Below, piece after piece: positions 48,042 to 57,152 of a DNA stretch of 64,000 nucleotides. Positions within the stretch are counted from its first letter, which is position 1; every line of letters starts with the position of its first letter. The notes beneath the pieces were generated by a model. The model made no database searches, was not told where the DNA came from, and was given only the letters and a program-made list of their open reading frames with translations. The stretch covers positions 1 through 64,000 of the forward strand of contig NZ_JADQAI010000006.1 in assembly GCF_022129235.1 (NCBI RefSeq), in the 5' to 3' direction. This DNA is from Psychrobacter sp. Ps6. Its GTDB lineage: Bacteria; Pseudomonadota; Gammaproteobacteria; Pseudomonadales; Moraxellaceae. The position numbers and the translations under genes were made by a program.

Positions 48042-49817
48042 ATGACCCAATACAGTGACAACCAAAACCCTAAAAGCGATGCACACTCTCCAATAGTCAC
48101 CGTCAACAATGCACCCAGCGATCAGCCTGCAACGCTCTGGTTAATCGACGATGATGCAGCGCTGCGTATGGTATTGGCAGATACGTTTGAAGATGCTGGA
48201 TTGACCGTTATCAGTTTTACCCAAGCACAGGCAGCATGGACTCGGCTCAATGATGCACTAAAACAGCAAGCGTCAGCCACACAGCTGCCAGACGTAATAT
48301 TGACTGATATTCGTATGCCAATGATGGATGGATTGTCATTTAGTGACTGGGTACACCAGCACTTTCCGGACATGCCGATTGTCATTATGACAGCGCACTC
48401 AGACCTCACCTCTGCGATTAATAGCTATCAAACTGGTGCATTTGAATACTTGCCAAAGCCCTTTGACCTAGATGATGCTGTTGCCACTATCTATAAAGCG
48501 ATCAACTACCAGCCAAATATGGCGATAGCCCATTATTCGAACGAACCTGATACCCATATCGCGACTGACGCGCGCTCCGACAGTGATATAACACCTGAAA
48601 AGCCTACCAGTAAACCCTCTAAACACAGCAAAAATAAAGCTGATGTGACAACTGCCTCTAAAGCTAATAGCAATCCGAGCGGTATCATTGGTCAGTCACA
48701 AGCCATGCAAACCGTGTTTCGTGCCATTGGTAGATTGGCGCAGTCTCCTATCTCGGTCTTAATCACCGGAGAGTCAGGAACAGGTAAAGAGTTGGTCGCC
48801 AGTGCCTTGCATCAGCATTCACCGCGCAAACAGCAACCATTTATCGCACTTAATATGGCAGCCATACCGCACGATTTGATTGAGTCTGAATTATTTGGTC
48901 ACGAAAAAGGCGCGTTCACTGGTGCAACGACAACTCGTCAAGGACGTTTTGAGCAGGCTAATGGCGGTACGTTATTTTTGGATGAAATTGGCGACATGCC
49001 TTTTAGTACCCAAACACGTCTGTTACGCGTACTGGCCAATGGCGAGTTTTACCGCGTCGGTGGACAGCAGCCGATCCAAGTAGATGTCCGTATCATCGCC
49101 GCCACTCACCAGAACTTGGAAGAATTAGTCAAACAAAATCGTTTCCGTGAGGATTTGTTTTATCGTCTCAATGTCATTCGTCTACCGCTACCACCACTGC
49201 GCAAACGCCCCGAAGACATTCCTGCATTAGCGACCTACTTTATGCAGTCTGCAGCTGAGCAAATGAACACAACACCGAAACATTTGCATCCTGCGGCCTT
49301 ACAGATGATGCAGACCTTTGACTGGCGCGGCAATGTGCGTCAACTTGAGAATGTCTGCCTATGGCTGACAGTGATGGCAACTGGTGACACGGTAATGGCG
49401 ACAGATTTGCCACCAGAGCTATTAGAAAACACGCCTCTAGAGTCAGAGCTGTACCAAAAGCATGACTCATTACCACAAGCAAATACAGTGAATCCTCAAC
49501 TGCAAAATAACGATGATTTAAATAATCACAGCCAAAATAATCACGACCAAAATAATCAAGCCACTCAAGCTCCTGCCAGTCCAAATTGGCAAAAAGCGCT
49601 CGCTATCTGGGCTGAGCAATCTCTTAATACAGGCGAAACTGATATTCTACAAATGGCCACGCCTGAGTTTGAGCGAGTTTTATTGACAGCGGCACTCAAC
49701 CATAGTGGTGGCAAAAAGATAGAAGCGGCAAGCTTGCTTGGTTGGGGACGCAATACCCTGACCCGTAAATTGCAGCAATTAGACATCTCTGCACCCAGAG
49801 TGCCATCCAAAGAGTAA
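48042..49817 (+). CDS. ntrC: Nitrogen-regulation response regulator NtrC (sigma-54 activator)
   Basis: Activates sigma-54 promoters of nitrogen-assimilation genes. 591 residues. Receiver domain with phospho-Asp in DVILTDIRMPMMDG (about 89). A Lys/Ser/Thr-rich linker (about 165-215) precedes the AAA+ domain: GESGTGKELVASALH Walker A, GAFTGA loop in HEKGAFTGATTTRQG, GGTLFLDEIGDMP Walker B. A second Asn/Gln-rich linker (repeating NNHSQNN/NNHDQNN, about 487-507) precedes the Fis-type HTH (KKIEAASLLGWGRNTLTRKL). Both linkers are expanded against E. coli (469). Runs 82 bases after ntrB; same operon. Confidence 0.95.
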   Translation: MTQYSDNQNPKSDAHSPIVTVNNAPSDQPATLWLIDDDAALRMVLADTFEDAGLTVISFTQAQAAWTRLNDALKQQASATQLPDVILTDIRMPMMDGLSFSDWVHQHFPDMPIVIMTAHSDLTSAINSYQTGAFEYLPKPFDLDDAVATIYKAINYQPNMAIAHYSNEPDTHIATDARSDSDITPEKPTSKPSKHSKNKADVTTASKANSNPSGIIGQSQAMQTVFRAIGRLAQSPISVLITGESGTGKELVASALHQHSPRKQQPFIALNMAAIPHDLIESELFGHEKGAFTGATTTRQGRFEQANGGTLFLDEIGDMPFSTQTRLLRVLANGEFYRVGGQQPIQVDVRIIAATHQNLEELVKQNRFREDLFYRLNVIRLPLPPLRKRPEDIPALATYFMQSAAEQMNTTPKHLHPAALQMMQTFDWRGNVRQLENVCLWLTVMATGDTVMATDLPPELLENTPLESELYQKHDSLPQANTVNPQLQNNDDLNNHSQNNHDQNNQATQAPASPNWQKALAIWAEQSLNTGETDILQMATPEFERVLLTAALNHSGGKKIEAASLLGWGRNTLTRKLQQLDISAPRVPSKE

Positions 49818-49919
49818 TTAAGCACTTAAAACGCCATATTAAAAAACCATTAATATCAATTATTTATAAAAACAAGTAAAAATAAATGCAAAATAATTAA
49901 AAATAATCGCAAATAGGGG

Positions 49920-49947
49920 TTGACCAAAAATTCAAACTCTATATAAT
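49920..49947 (+). promoter_or_regulatory. Promoter of tRNA-Leu
   Basis: TTGACC (49920-49925), 16-base spacer, TATAAT (49942-49947), near-consensus sigma-70. The AT-rich tract upstream (49830-49915) may act as an UP element. The tRNA begins about 83 bases after the expected start point. Confidence 0.8.
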
Positions 49948-50036
49948 AGCCAACCACTGAGACGCACTACCGAATCAGTTAACTGTCTAGATAGCGTTTG
50001 AACTTAATCGCTTTTGATGATAGAGTAACGGAAAAT

Positions 50037-50121
50037 GGGGCTGTGGCGGAATTGGTAGACGCACCAGATTTAGGTTCTGGCGCCGCAAGGTGTGAGAGTT
50101 CGAGTCTCTCCAGCCCCACCA
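50037..50121 (+). tRNA. tRNA-Leu (anticodon UAG)
   Basis: 85 bases including an encoded CCA. The acceptor stem GGGGCTG pairs with CAGCCCC. The D-arm has the class II form (GGAATTGGTAGACGC), the anticodon loop reads TTTAGGT with TAG as anticodon, a long variable arm CGCCGCAAGGTG follows, and the T-arm is GAGAGTTCGAGTCTCTC. Closely resembles E. coli leuW. Single-gene unit ended by a terminator 35 bases on. Confidence 0.97.
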
Positions 50122-50153
50122 TTTTCGGATAGTACATCTTAGACCAAATATTA

Positions 50154-50178
50154 AAGCCTGCTTTTAGCAGGTTTTTTT
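50154..50178 (+). terminator. Terminator after tRNA-Leu
   Basis: CCTGCT / AGCAGG with a TTT loop, extended by a G-T and two A-T pairs, followed by seven T (50172-50178). Confidence 0.88.
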
Positions 50179-50202
50179 GTGTCTGTCATTCAGCATTTCT
50201 AG

Positions 50203-51234
50203 TTATAATTTTTCTAACTCACCTAATACAGCCTCCATACTCTGATACCTTTTCTCTACTCGCTTTGCCAATACTTTATCAACAATACTTTGATAGCGAA
50301 CATACTCTAACAGTAATTTTGGAATAGGCTGCTGGCAGTGCTGAATGGCCCAATCTGTCATCGGTTGCTGGCTTTGAAAGTCTATATTAAATGCTCGCTT
50401 CCCTATCAGTATCTCAACCATCATAATACCGAAGGCATAGATATCACTTTGTATCGTTGCTCTTTGTCCTTGCCAACGCTCAGGTGCCAAATATGCTGGT
50501 GTTCCGCCAGAAAAATTTATTGCGTTTGGTCGATCAATTCTTTGGGCTAATGCAAAATCTGTCAATAGTAAGTCAGGCACTATACAATCACTGTAAGCGT
50601 GAGTCGTTAGACTATCACTGAGCAAGATATTACTGGGTTTAATATCATTATGAAGCCAGCCAGCGTTGTGTAGGTTGCAGACTAAATGAGCAGACTCTTT
50701 GATCAAGTCATGTTTTTGATTGTCCGTTAACGATAGATAGTGATTCAGTAGTTTGGCTAAGCTGCCGTTTTTATAGTGCGGCATAACCAATACTGTTAAC
50801 TGCTGACTCTGTCCTAATGTGTCGACCTCTACATTGTGATAGGCCAATAGAGGTGGCGTAATAGAGCTAACTTGGGTTTTCTGCGAATTATATAACGCTT
50901 GCAACACGCTTATTTCGTAAGTTAAATCTGAGACACTTTGCAGCTTATCTGAAGTGGCGCGCAGCTCCCATTTAATCATCACACTACCATACTCTAGATG
51001 TCGTGCACGCGTTAGACCTTGATAGTAGCCTTGCTTGCTGCGTTGTTTGGCAATTTGCGTGTTACTTTCTTGGATTTGTTCTGTGCCTCCCTCTCTGTAT
51101 TGCTGACTGATACGCTGATGCACTATTTTACTATATGCTCGCTCTGACAATGCTTGAGTGATGACTGGTAATAGTTGTCCAGATTGCACTTGCAAGGCTT
51201 GTGTAATAGGCAAATTACTGGCACTATTTTTCAA
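50203..51234 (-). CDS. Serine/threonine protein kinase-like protein with DFA motif
   Basis: Hanks-type kinase fold, 343 residues, no membrane segment. VMIKWELRA holds the candidate ATP Lys (about 82), WLHNDIKPSNILLSD the catalytic loop (HND instead of HRD, Asp and Asn kept), LLTDFALAQRI the metal motif with DFA in place of DFG, and GGTPAYLAPERW the activation-segment end. DIYAFGIMMVEILIGKRAF is the usual F-helix. A glycine-rich loop is not obvious. Starts with TTG at 51234; GGAG eight bases upstream supports it. Divergent from the DUF815 ATPase gene with 77 bases between. Target unknown. Likely active given the kept Lys/Asp/Asn/Asp set. Confidence 0.85.
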   Translation of the reverse strand: MKNSASNLPITQALQVQSGQLLPVITQALSERAYSKIVHQRISQQYREGGTEQIQESNTQIAKQRSKQGYYQGLTRARHLEYGSVMIKWELRATSDKLQSVSDLTYEISVLQALYNSQKTQVSSITPPLLAYHNVEVDTLGQSQQLTVLVMPHYKNGSLAKLLNHYLSLTDNQKHDLIKESAHLVCNLHNAGWLHNDIKPSNILLSDSLTTHAYSDCIVPDLLLTDFALAQRIDRPNAINFSGGTPAYLAPERWQGQRATIQSDIYAFGIMMVEILIGKRAFNIDFQSQQPMTDWAIQHCQQPIPKLLLEYVRYQSIVDKVLAKRVEKRYQSMEAVLGELEKL

Positions 51235-51311
51235 AGTATTATCTCCATATTATAGAGTCGCAATCGCGCACTATCGTTTTACCCAACCGCCACTTTACCG
51301 CTAGAGTCATT

Positions 51312-52256
51312 ATGTCACAGTCTAACAATTACGCCCTGCCCGCCCCTTTATTAGCGTTGCTCAGTCAGTATCTGCAAGAACATGTCACACCAACCATTGA
51401 GATTAACCCAAGCCAGCTTGCGTATCGCTGGGTCGGTGGACGTACTGGTCACCTGCAGCCTTTGTCTGTCAATCTATTTTTGAGTTTGGATGATTTGCAA
51501 GGTATTGATGTGCAAAAAGCAAAGCTGGTACAAAACACCCGCCAGTTCTTAAAAGGCTATCCTGCCAATCACGTCCTGATGACAGGGACACGCGGTGCCG
51601 GCAAATCCTCACTGATTCGCGCATTGCTACAAGCCTATCATAGTGAGGGGTTACGGATTATCGAGATTGCGCGTGATGATCTACAGGTGCTAGATAAGAT
51701 TCGTGCCGCGATTAATGCGCTGCCAGCGGACTGCGCTTGTCGCTATATCGTTTACTGTGATGATTTGGCATTTAACGGTCAAGACGAGAGTTATCGGGCG
51801 CTAAAAAGTGTGCTTGATGGCGCGCTAGACTCTGAGCAAGACAAGCTACTGGTCTATGCCACCAGTAATCGCCGTCGCTTGCTACCACAGATGATGAAGG
51901 ACAATCTTGATATTTATAATGGGCAGACGGATGAAGTTAATCCTTACGAGACCATTGATGAGACCGTATCGTTATCGGATCGATTTGGCTTATCCTTGAC
52001 CTTTCATCCTATGGATCAGCAGACTTACTTACAGATTGTGCAGCATTATCTGCGTTTAGAGCAACGGAAAATTTCAGCTCGCATGAATGCTGATATTGAA
52101 ATGGATGTGGACGGTGAAAATCTACCTGACAAAATCAGAATGGACGCCTTGCGCTGGGCATCTGAACGCGGTGGACGCTCAGGACGGGTTGCTTATCAAT
52201 TCAGTCGTTATTGGAGCGGCACAACACAATTGGCTATTGCAGACCGTAAATCATAG
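51312..52256 (+). CDS. DUF815-family P-loop ATPase
   Basis: AAA-like ATPase of 314 residues. GTRGAGKSSLIRALL is the Walker A (about 92), RYIVYCDDLAFNG the Walker B-like segment, and LLVYATSNRRRLLP the sensor-1-like motif. These match the DUF815 family, which is common in proteobacteria and of unknown function. The last part (WASERGGRSGRVAYQFSRYW) is also family-typical. Divergent from a protein kinase gene and convergent with rnz. No start ambiguity: the ATG gives the normal N-terminus. Confidence 0.88.
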   Translation: MSQSNNYALPAPLLALLSQYLQEHVTPTIEINPSQLAYRWVGGRTGHLQPLSVNLFLSLDDLQGIDVQKAKLVQNTRQFLKGYPANHVLMTGTRGAGKSSLIRALLQAYHSEGLRIIEIARDDLQVLDKIRAAINALPADCACRYIVYCDDLAFNGQDESYRALKSVLDGALDSEQDKLLVYATSNRRRLLPQMMKDNLDIYNGQTDEVNPYETIDETVSLSDRFGLSLTFHPMDQQTYLQIVQHYLRLEQRKISARMNADIEMDVDGENLPDKIRMDALRWASERGGRSGRVAYQFSRYWSGTTQLAIADRKS

Positions 52257-52298
52257 TCGCTAAGCCATATCTTTGAAACTATCTCTTTACAGTCACGC

Positions 52299-53438
52299 CT
52301 AATTGCTGCGTGCAGAGCCTACATACTGCACGCGACTCTCCTTTCGACGGCCCTCTTGATTATCTACCAAGTCGGTAGCCCCATTGACGGTATATTGAGC
52401 AAAATCTTCTGCCAGCCATAGATTGCCTTGATAGACACTTTGCGCATCTAAGCGGATATAGGCCATATTTGGCGTTTCGCTATCTGGATTATCAAAGCTT
52501 TGGTAACGAGCGCTAAAGTGGGTCAAAATGATGTTTTTCAGGCTCATTTTTTGCGCGAAAGTACCCACTATATGCGCGCTGCTATGCATGGGATCAAATT
52601 CAAGGTTACGAGCTTGAATAGCCATCATGACCTCGTGCGTATAAGTGGCCTCATGCACCAACAAATCTGTGTCCATAACTGCTTCACTCAAATACTCTGG
52701 CGTGTCATTGTCCCCTGCTATTACTACTTTTGTCCGCTGCACATCATCATGAACATAGTCTGCTGAACGCAATTGTCGACCATCCTCAGTGATGACATTT
52801 TCACCTTGTTGTAGCTTGCCCCACAGCGCACTTGCTGGGATACCATTTGCTACGAGCTTATCCGTGTTAAGCGTGCGACGGCTGATGGTCTGCGTGATAC
52901 CAAATCCATGAGATGGCACACGGTGCGATAACGGATGAACCTCTATCATCAGCTGATGTTGATTATCCAAGTCGATTTTTACTTTACCTTTATTATTTTC
53001 TTGCGACAACAGGTTCTCTATCGACACAAAGTTGAGGGTAAATGGCAGATATAGTTCAGTATGTAGGATAAAGGCATCAAGCAGCGCCGAGATGGCTTTT
53101 GGTGCAATGAGCGTCAATGGCTCACGGCGACCTGACATCGCGGCACTTGCCAGCAGCCCTGGCAGGCCATAACAGTGGTCGCCATGGACGTGTGTAATAC
53201 AAATAGCTGTCAATTGACGTAAGGAGAGCTTGGTATGCAGTAATTGCTGCTGTGTGCCTTCGCCGCAATCGATGAGCAGCCACGGGCGCGACTTTTTATT
53301 TTGACTGTTACTATGCGGCTGGTTGCCTTTTGATGAACCAGACGCATGAGGATTCAAACACTCGATTGCCAAAGCAGTCACATTGCGCTGCTTAGTTGGC
53401 ACGCCTGCGGAGGTGCCCAAAAAGGTTAACTTTAGCAT
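52299..53438 (-). CDS. rnz: Ribonuclease Z (tRNA 3' processing)
   Basis: Metallo-beta-lactamase-fold endonuclease that trims tRNA 3' ends. 379 residues. LTFLGTSAGVPTKQRNVTAL opens the protein, ICITHVHGDHCYGLPGLL has the HxHxDH zinc motif, VVIAGDNDTPEY the Asp ligand, and LVHEATYTHE plus ILTHFSARYQ the later His ligands. It is longer than E. coli RNase BN/Z (about 305), owing to a short polar insertion near residues 34-49 (SSKGNQPHSNSQNKK), one near 130-155 and a C-terminal tail. A small membrane protein gene lies 32 bases upstream, probably co-transcribed. Confidence 0.92.
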   Translation of the reverse strand: MLKLTFLGTSAGVPTKQRNVTALAIECLNPHASGSSKGNQPHSNSQNKKSRPWLLIDCGEGTQQQLLHTKLSLRQLTAICITHVHGDHCYGLPGLLASAAMSGRREPLTLIAPKAISALLDAFILHTELYLPFTLNFVSIENLLSQENNKGKVKIDLDNQHQLMIEVHPLSHRVPSHGFGITQTISRRTLNTDKLVANGIPASALWGKLQQGENVITEDGRQLRSADYVHDDVQRTKVVIAGDNDTPEYLSEAVMDTDLLVHEATYTHEVMMAIQARNLEFDPMHSSAHIVGTFAQKMSLKNIILTHFSARYQSFDNPDSETPNMAYIRLDAQSVYQGNLWLAEDFAQYTVNGATDLVDNQEGRRKESRVQYVGSARSN

Positions 53439-53470
53439 AGGTCATGTCTTTTATTTATCAGAGGCACGGG

Positions 53471-53743
53471 TTAGGACCGTTGGCATATCATGGTTTTTTG
53501 ACCGTCAACCATTTGTCCACCATTGGCTGTACATTCATTGACCATATTAGATTCATAAGATTTCCAGCCACCATAAAAACTAGCGGCACACAAAATCACA
53601 ACCAGCAGCTTCTGCGACCAAGATTTGATAGATACTTGCTGGTTATCAACCGTTTGCTTGCTTTGCAAGTTCTGATCTAGCGACTGCTTAGTATCTGTGT
53701 CTTTCTTTGTTTTTGCATGATGCGATGTATTCAAGTCTGTCAT
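53471..53743 (-). CDS. Small single-pass membrane protein of unknown function
   Basis: 90 residues. About 40 polar, Lys/Gln/Thr-rich residues at the N-terminus are followed by one membrane helix (KLLVVILCAASFYGGW, about 45-60), then a short tail with two cysteines (ECTANGGQMVDGQKTMIC), which could form a disulfide if periplasmic. No family recognised. It sits 32 bases upstream of rnz on the same strand and after the GST terminator, so it begins the transcript that includes rnz. Coding nature is supported by clean spacing and a plausible protein, not by homology. Confidence 0.6.
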   Translation of the reverse strand: MTDLNTSHHAKTKKDTDTKQSLDQNLQSKQTVDNQQVSIKSWSQKLLVVILCAASFYGGWKSYESNMVNECTANGGQMVDGQKTMICQRS

Positions 53744-53756
53744 TATTTTATCCTAA

Positions 53757-53790
53757 AAAAGGCTTTGCTTATAAATAAACAAAACCTTTT
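53757..53790 (-). terminator. Terminator downstream of the GST gene
   Basis: AAAAGG-C-TTTG pairs with CAAA-A-CCTTTT (one mismatch, 12-base loop). On the minus strand it is followed by TTTTTTAGG. Confidence 0.7.
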
Positions 53791-53844
53791 ATCTAGTATC
53801 ACCTCAAGCATTGAGAGGTGTTTAAGTAATTATACCAATATCTA

Positions 53845-54513
53845 TTAAAACTGCGGTGTTCCGCCCTTTGCCTCAGCACGCTTAAAAGCGGGGCGTTCTT
53901 GACAGCGTTTGAGCCAGTTCAATAGATTGGCGTATTTAGATTGATCCATACCTGCACGCGCATTAGATGCAGCGACTACGATATACATTTGAATATCAGC
54001 GGCACTGAACGTCTCCCCTGCAAACCAGTGACTATGTTGTAGATGCTGCTCCATCAGATTTAAGTTGTTGATAATATTATTGTTGATCATACCATCTTCA
54101 ACTTGTTTACGAATACCTTTGCTGATCGGCTTGATAAGCATAGGCGATCGTTCAACCACTTTACTAAACACCAGACGCATGACTAATTGTGGCATCGCCG
54201 TGGCTTCGGCAAAATGCAACCAAAAAGTATAATCTTCCCACGCCGCTTCATTATCATCAGCTGGCTTAAACTGATGTTCTTTATCATAGTGTCTGAGCAA
54301 ATATTCGATGATGAAACCTGACTCAGCCAAAGCGCGATCACCCACTTCAAGCACCGGCGTGTGTCCCAACGGATGCACTTTTTTTAAGCTCTCAGGTGCA
54401 AGATACGCCTTAGTACGCTCATAGGTCGTCAGCTCATAATCCAGCTCCAACTCTTCTAGTAGCCATAAAATACGAAACGAGCGCGAATTGTTTAAATGAT
54501 GCAGAGTTAACAT
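53845..54513 (-). CDS. Glutathione S-transferase family protein
   Basis: 222 residues, two-domain GST. The thioredoxin-like N-domain has LHHLNNSRSFRILWLLEELE, with Ser/Asn as the likely glutathione-activating residues, and LGHTPVLEVGDRALAESGFI, the cis-Pro and ESxxI glutathione-binding motif. The helical C-domain contains WFAGETFSAADIQMYIVV with the conserved N-capping box. It resembles bacterial beta/theta-like GSTs with unknown substrate. Probably transcribed alone. Confidence 0.9.
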   Translation of the reverse strand: MLTLHHLNNSRSFRILWLLEELELDYELTTYERTKAYLAPESLKKVHPLGHTPVLEVGDRALAESGFIIEYLLRHYDKEHQFKPADDNEAAWEDYTFWLHFAEATAMPQLVMRLVFSKVVERSPMLIKPISKGIRKQVEDGMINNNIINNLNLMEQHLQHSHWFAGETFSAADIQMYIVVAASNARAGMDQSKYANLLNWLKRCQERPAFKRAEAKGGTPQF

Positions 54514-54714
54514 AAACCGTCCTAGTTATATATTGTTTTAAATCAGCCATAATCTCTTAAATATGGCGCCACGTTTTGAATGAAACATGACACCACTGTT
54601 CTTGATAATAGCGTAATTTTTGCCCCTTTGACACTGCAACTTTGTAGAACTGTGACGAAAGTACGGCCTAATAAGTCAGCTCTATATATATCTAGGACCC
54701 GGTAATCGTCAGCA

Positions 54715-55785
54715 TTATTCTACATGTAGTGCTTCAATCTTGCGCGTCATCTTATCTATCTTTTGCTGATATTTTTTGATTTGGCGAAAGCGGTGCGCAA
54801 TTAGCACGCCTTTAATACGGCGGTTTTTGAGACGGCGGCGCGGCGGAAAACTGCCCACTTGTGGCTCATTGTAACCATGTAAGCGGTCTTCACGTTTGCG
54901 CGACAGATAGCCAAGGGCGCTATCGGCAATCATAATCAGCAGTGCGATAAAAATCATGCTATACATTAGCATGGAGCCGCCTTCATGTAAGTTACGATCC
55001 AAAATCGCAATCGAAAATATGAATAAAAATACCGGCTCAAGGTAACACAAAGTCCCAAACAACGAGACAGGCAGCTTTTGACTCGCAACCATCGTCAGTG
55101 ACATCGCAGCAGTACTGATGATGCCCAATAATGGCAATAGATACCAAAGTTTATGGTTGGTGATTGCCACCTCAAAGCCGCCATTCATATATAGCGCAAC
55201 CAGTACGACTGGTAGCAGCAATACAAGATCAGAGATCAAGCCTGTGATAGGCGGTACGGCCAGTTTACGACGCAGCAAGTAGTACGGCGGATAACCCAAG
55301 CACACAAACAAAGTCGCCCAAGAGATCGCACCGTATTCAAAGATATCGTAAGCGATACCAAGACCGGCACATATAATCGCAGCCCACTGTAGCAAGCTCA
55401 TGTCTTCATTATAAAAAAAGCGACCGACCACGATCATAATCATTGGGTATAAGAAGTAACCCAATGTCACCTCAAGCCCCAAGCCATTGACCGGTGCCCA
55501 CATAAACATCCAGATTTGCGCACCCAAAATCGGAGTAGGTAATATAAATAAAAACCATTCTTTTGCGTTTTTTAGTGTTTTTAGATAATCAAAAATATGC
55601 TGCCACTGCTTTAGCACACTCACTAGCAGCACCAGACTAAAAAACATCGTGAGCACACGCCACGAAGCAACTTGCGTACCTGATAACGGTTGCAACAGCA
55701 AACCAAATAGGAACAGCAATGAGTATAAAAAATTTGCAGCCACAGCAGTGATCGTACCCTGCGAGGTTTGGTTAGTAGTCAACAT
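54715..55785 (-). CDS. RarD-like EamA-family permease, copy A
   Basis: Drug/metabolite-transporter superfamily protein, 356 residues, about ten helices and a basic C-terminal tail. WAPVNGLGLEVTLGYFLYPM matches the RarD signature. ATG 55785 was chosen over a GTG 27 bases upstream because AAGG lies eight bases before it and the tandem paralogue starts at exactly the same place with the same length. The paralogue (56023-57093) is similar from end to end. Substrate unknown; RarD was named for chloramphenicol sensitivity in other bacteria, but that is not evidence here. Confidence 0.85.
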   Translation of the reverse strand: MLTTNQTSQGTITAVAANFLYSLLFLFGLLLQPLSGTQVASWRVLTMFFSLVLLVSVLKQWQHIFDYLKTLKNAKEWFLFILPTPILGAQIWMFMWAPVNGLGLEVTLGYFLYPMIMIVVGRFFYNEDMSLLQWAAIICAGLGIAYDIFEYGAISWATLFVCLGYPPYYLLRRKLAVPPITGLISDLVLLLPVVLVALYMNGGFEVAITNHKLWYLLPLLGIISTAAMSLTMVASQKLPVSLFGTLCYLEPVFLFIFSIAILDRNLHEGGSMLMYSMIFIALLIMIADSALGYLSRKREDRLHGYNEPQVGSFPPRRRLKNRRIKGVLIAHRFRQIKKYQQKIDKMTRKIEALHVE

Positions 55786-55835
55786 CACAACAGCCTTTAG
55801 AGATTGGGGCACATCCTTTGCAATTTAAAAAAAAC

Positions 55836-55867
55836 AAAAGCCTCAGACGATAACGTCTGAGGCTTTT
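55836..55867 (-). terminator. Terminator downstream of permease copy B (near-duplicate of the gyrA terminator)
   Basis: Perfect 14-bp stem AAAAGCCTCAGACG / CGTCTGAGGCTTTT around ATAA. On the minus strand a T-run follows. Its 24-base core differs from the terminator at 57153-57184 at only three positions. Confidence 0.92.
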
Positions 55868-56022
55868 GCATATAAGGTCGTCGCGCAATCTAAGATAAAC
55901 GCTTTTAATGTATCTTGCTACATCATGGGCGGCATTATGTCAAAGTCGGCATAGATAAGCAATGCTACTGTGCATCTAGTGTATTAATTTCTACATCCAG
56001 TAAATTTAATGGACATAAGTGC

Positions 56023-57093
56023 TTATTTTGCATCAAGTTGTTCGAGTTTTTGCTGTATCTTATCCATCTTTTTTTGATAACGACGAATTTTGCGAAAGCG
56101 ATGCGCTTTTAGTACACCATCGATACGCTGATTGATAAAATGACGACGCGGCGGAAAGCCGCCAATCTGAAGCTCTCTATATCCATGCAAGCGGTCATTA
56201 CGCTGACGAACGAGATAGCCTATCGCACTATCGATTATCATGACCACTAGAGCAAGTGTAATCATACCGTACATAAAGAGCGAGCCACCTTCATCAAGAC
56301 TTTGACTCAGAACGGTAATGGACAACACAAATAACAGCAGCGGCTCTATGTAACTCAGCGCCCCAAATAACGACACTGGCAACTTGCTACTCGCAATCAT
56401 CGTCAGCGACATTGCTAGTGCACTAAATGCACCCAGCAATGGCAGTAGGTACCAAAACTTCATATTTTGTGCCGCCACACTAAAACCACCAGTGAGATAA
56501 AGCATGATCAGTACCACTGGCGTCAGCAATGTCAAATCAAACAACAAGCCAGTAATGGGCGGTACAGCAAGTGTGCGGCGCAATAGATAATACGGCGGAT
56601 AGCCCAAACATACAAATAGCGTCACCCAAGATACCGAACCATATTGAAAAATGTCGTAGCCAATACCTAGCGCTGCCATTATCGCTGCCGCATACTGCAA
56701 GACACTCATATCCTCACGATAAAAAAACCGACCAAGCACAATCATCACAAGTGGCAATAAAAAATAGCCCAAGGTGACATCCAGTCCAAATCCATTCACA
56801 GGTGCCCACATAAACAACCAAATCTGGCCGCCTAAGATCGGTGCAGGCAATATAAATATCAGCCATTCTTTCAAGGTTTTAAGTGTCTTTATATAATCAA
56901 AGACATGCTGCCATTGTTTGGTCAAACTGAGCAAGATGACCAAGCTTAACAACATCATCAGCACTCGCCATGAGGCTACCTGTGTCCCCGTTAAGGGCAG
57001 CATAAATAGCCCAAACAAAAACATCATCGAGAATAAAAAGCTCGACGATACCGCTGCGACAGTTCCCTGAAAAGTTTGATTGGTCGTAAGCAT
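56023..57093 (-). CDS. RarD-like EamA-family permease, copy B
   Basis: 356 residues, same length and topology as copy A directly downstream. Motif WAPVNGFGLDVTLGYFLLPL; the SSKLPVSLFGALSYIEPLLL segment corresponds to the second EamA half. The ATG has AAGG eight bases upstream, as in copy A. Lies between the gyrA terminator and the near-identical terminator that separates it from copy A, so each copy is probably its own unit. Function unknown beyond membrane transport. Confidence 0.85.
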   Translation of the reverse strand: MLTTNQTFQGTVAAVSSSFLFSMMFLFGLFMLPLTGTQVASWRVLMMLLSLVILLSLTKQWQHVFDYIKTLKTLKEWLIFILPAPILGGQIWLFMWAPVNGFGLDVTLGYFLLPLVMIVLGRFFYREDMSVLQYAAAIMAALGIGYDIFQYGSVSWVTLFVCLGYPPYYLLRRTLAVPPITGLLFDLTLLTPVVLIMLYLTGGFSVAAQNMKFWYLLPLLGAFSALAMSLTMIASSKLPVSLFGALSYIEPLLLFVLSITVLSQSLDEGGSLFMYGMITLALVVMIIDSAIGYLVRQRNDRLHGYRELQIGGFPPRRHFINQRIDGVLKAHRFRKIRRYQKKMDKIQQKLEQLDAK

Positions 57094-57152
57094 AACAACA
57101 GCCTTAAAAGTAAAACCCTGTGTACATTATTAAGAAAAAGTGAATGAAAAAT

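Noticed and set aside
49490-49565. Asn/Gln repeat in ntrC as a microsatellite frameshift site
   Set aside because: The repeat is imperfect and in frame, and the downstream HTH is intact; it is an expanded linker.
50000-50200. Integration site at the tRNA-Leu 3' end
   Set aside because: The tRNA is followed by its own terminator and a normal chromosomal gene; no integrase and no repeated tRNA tail nearby.
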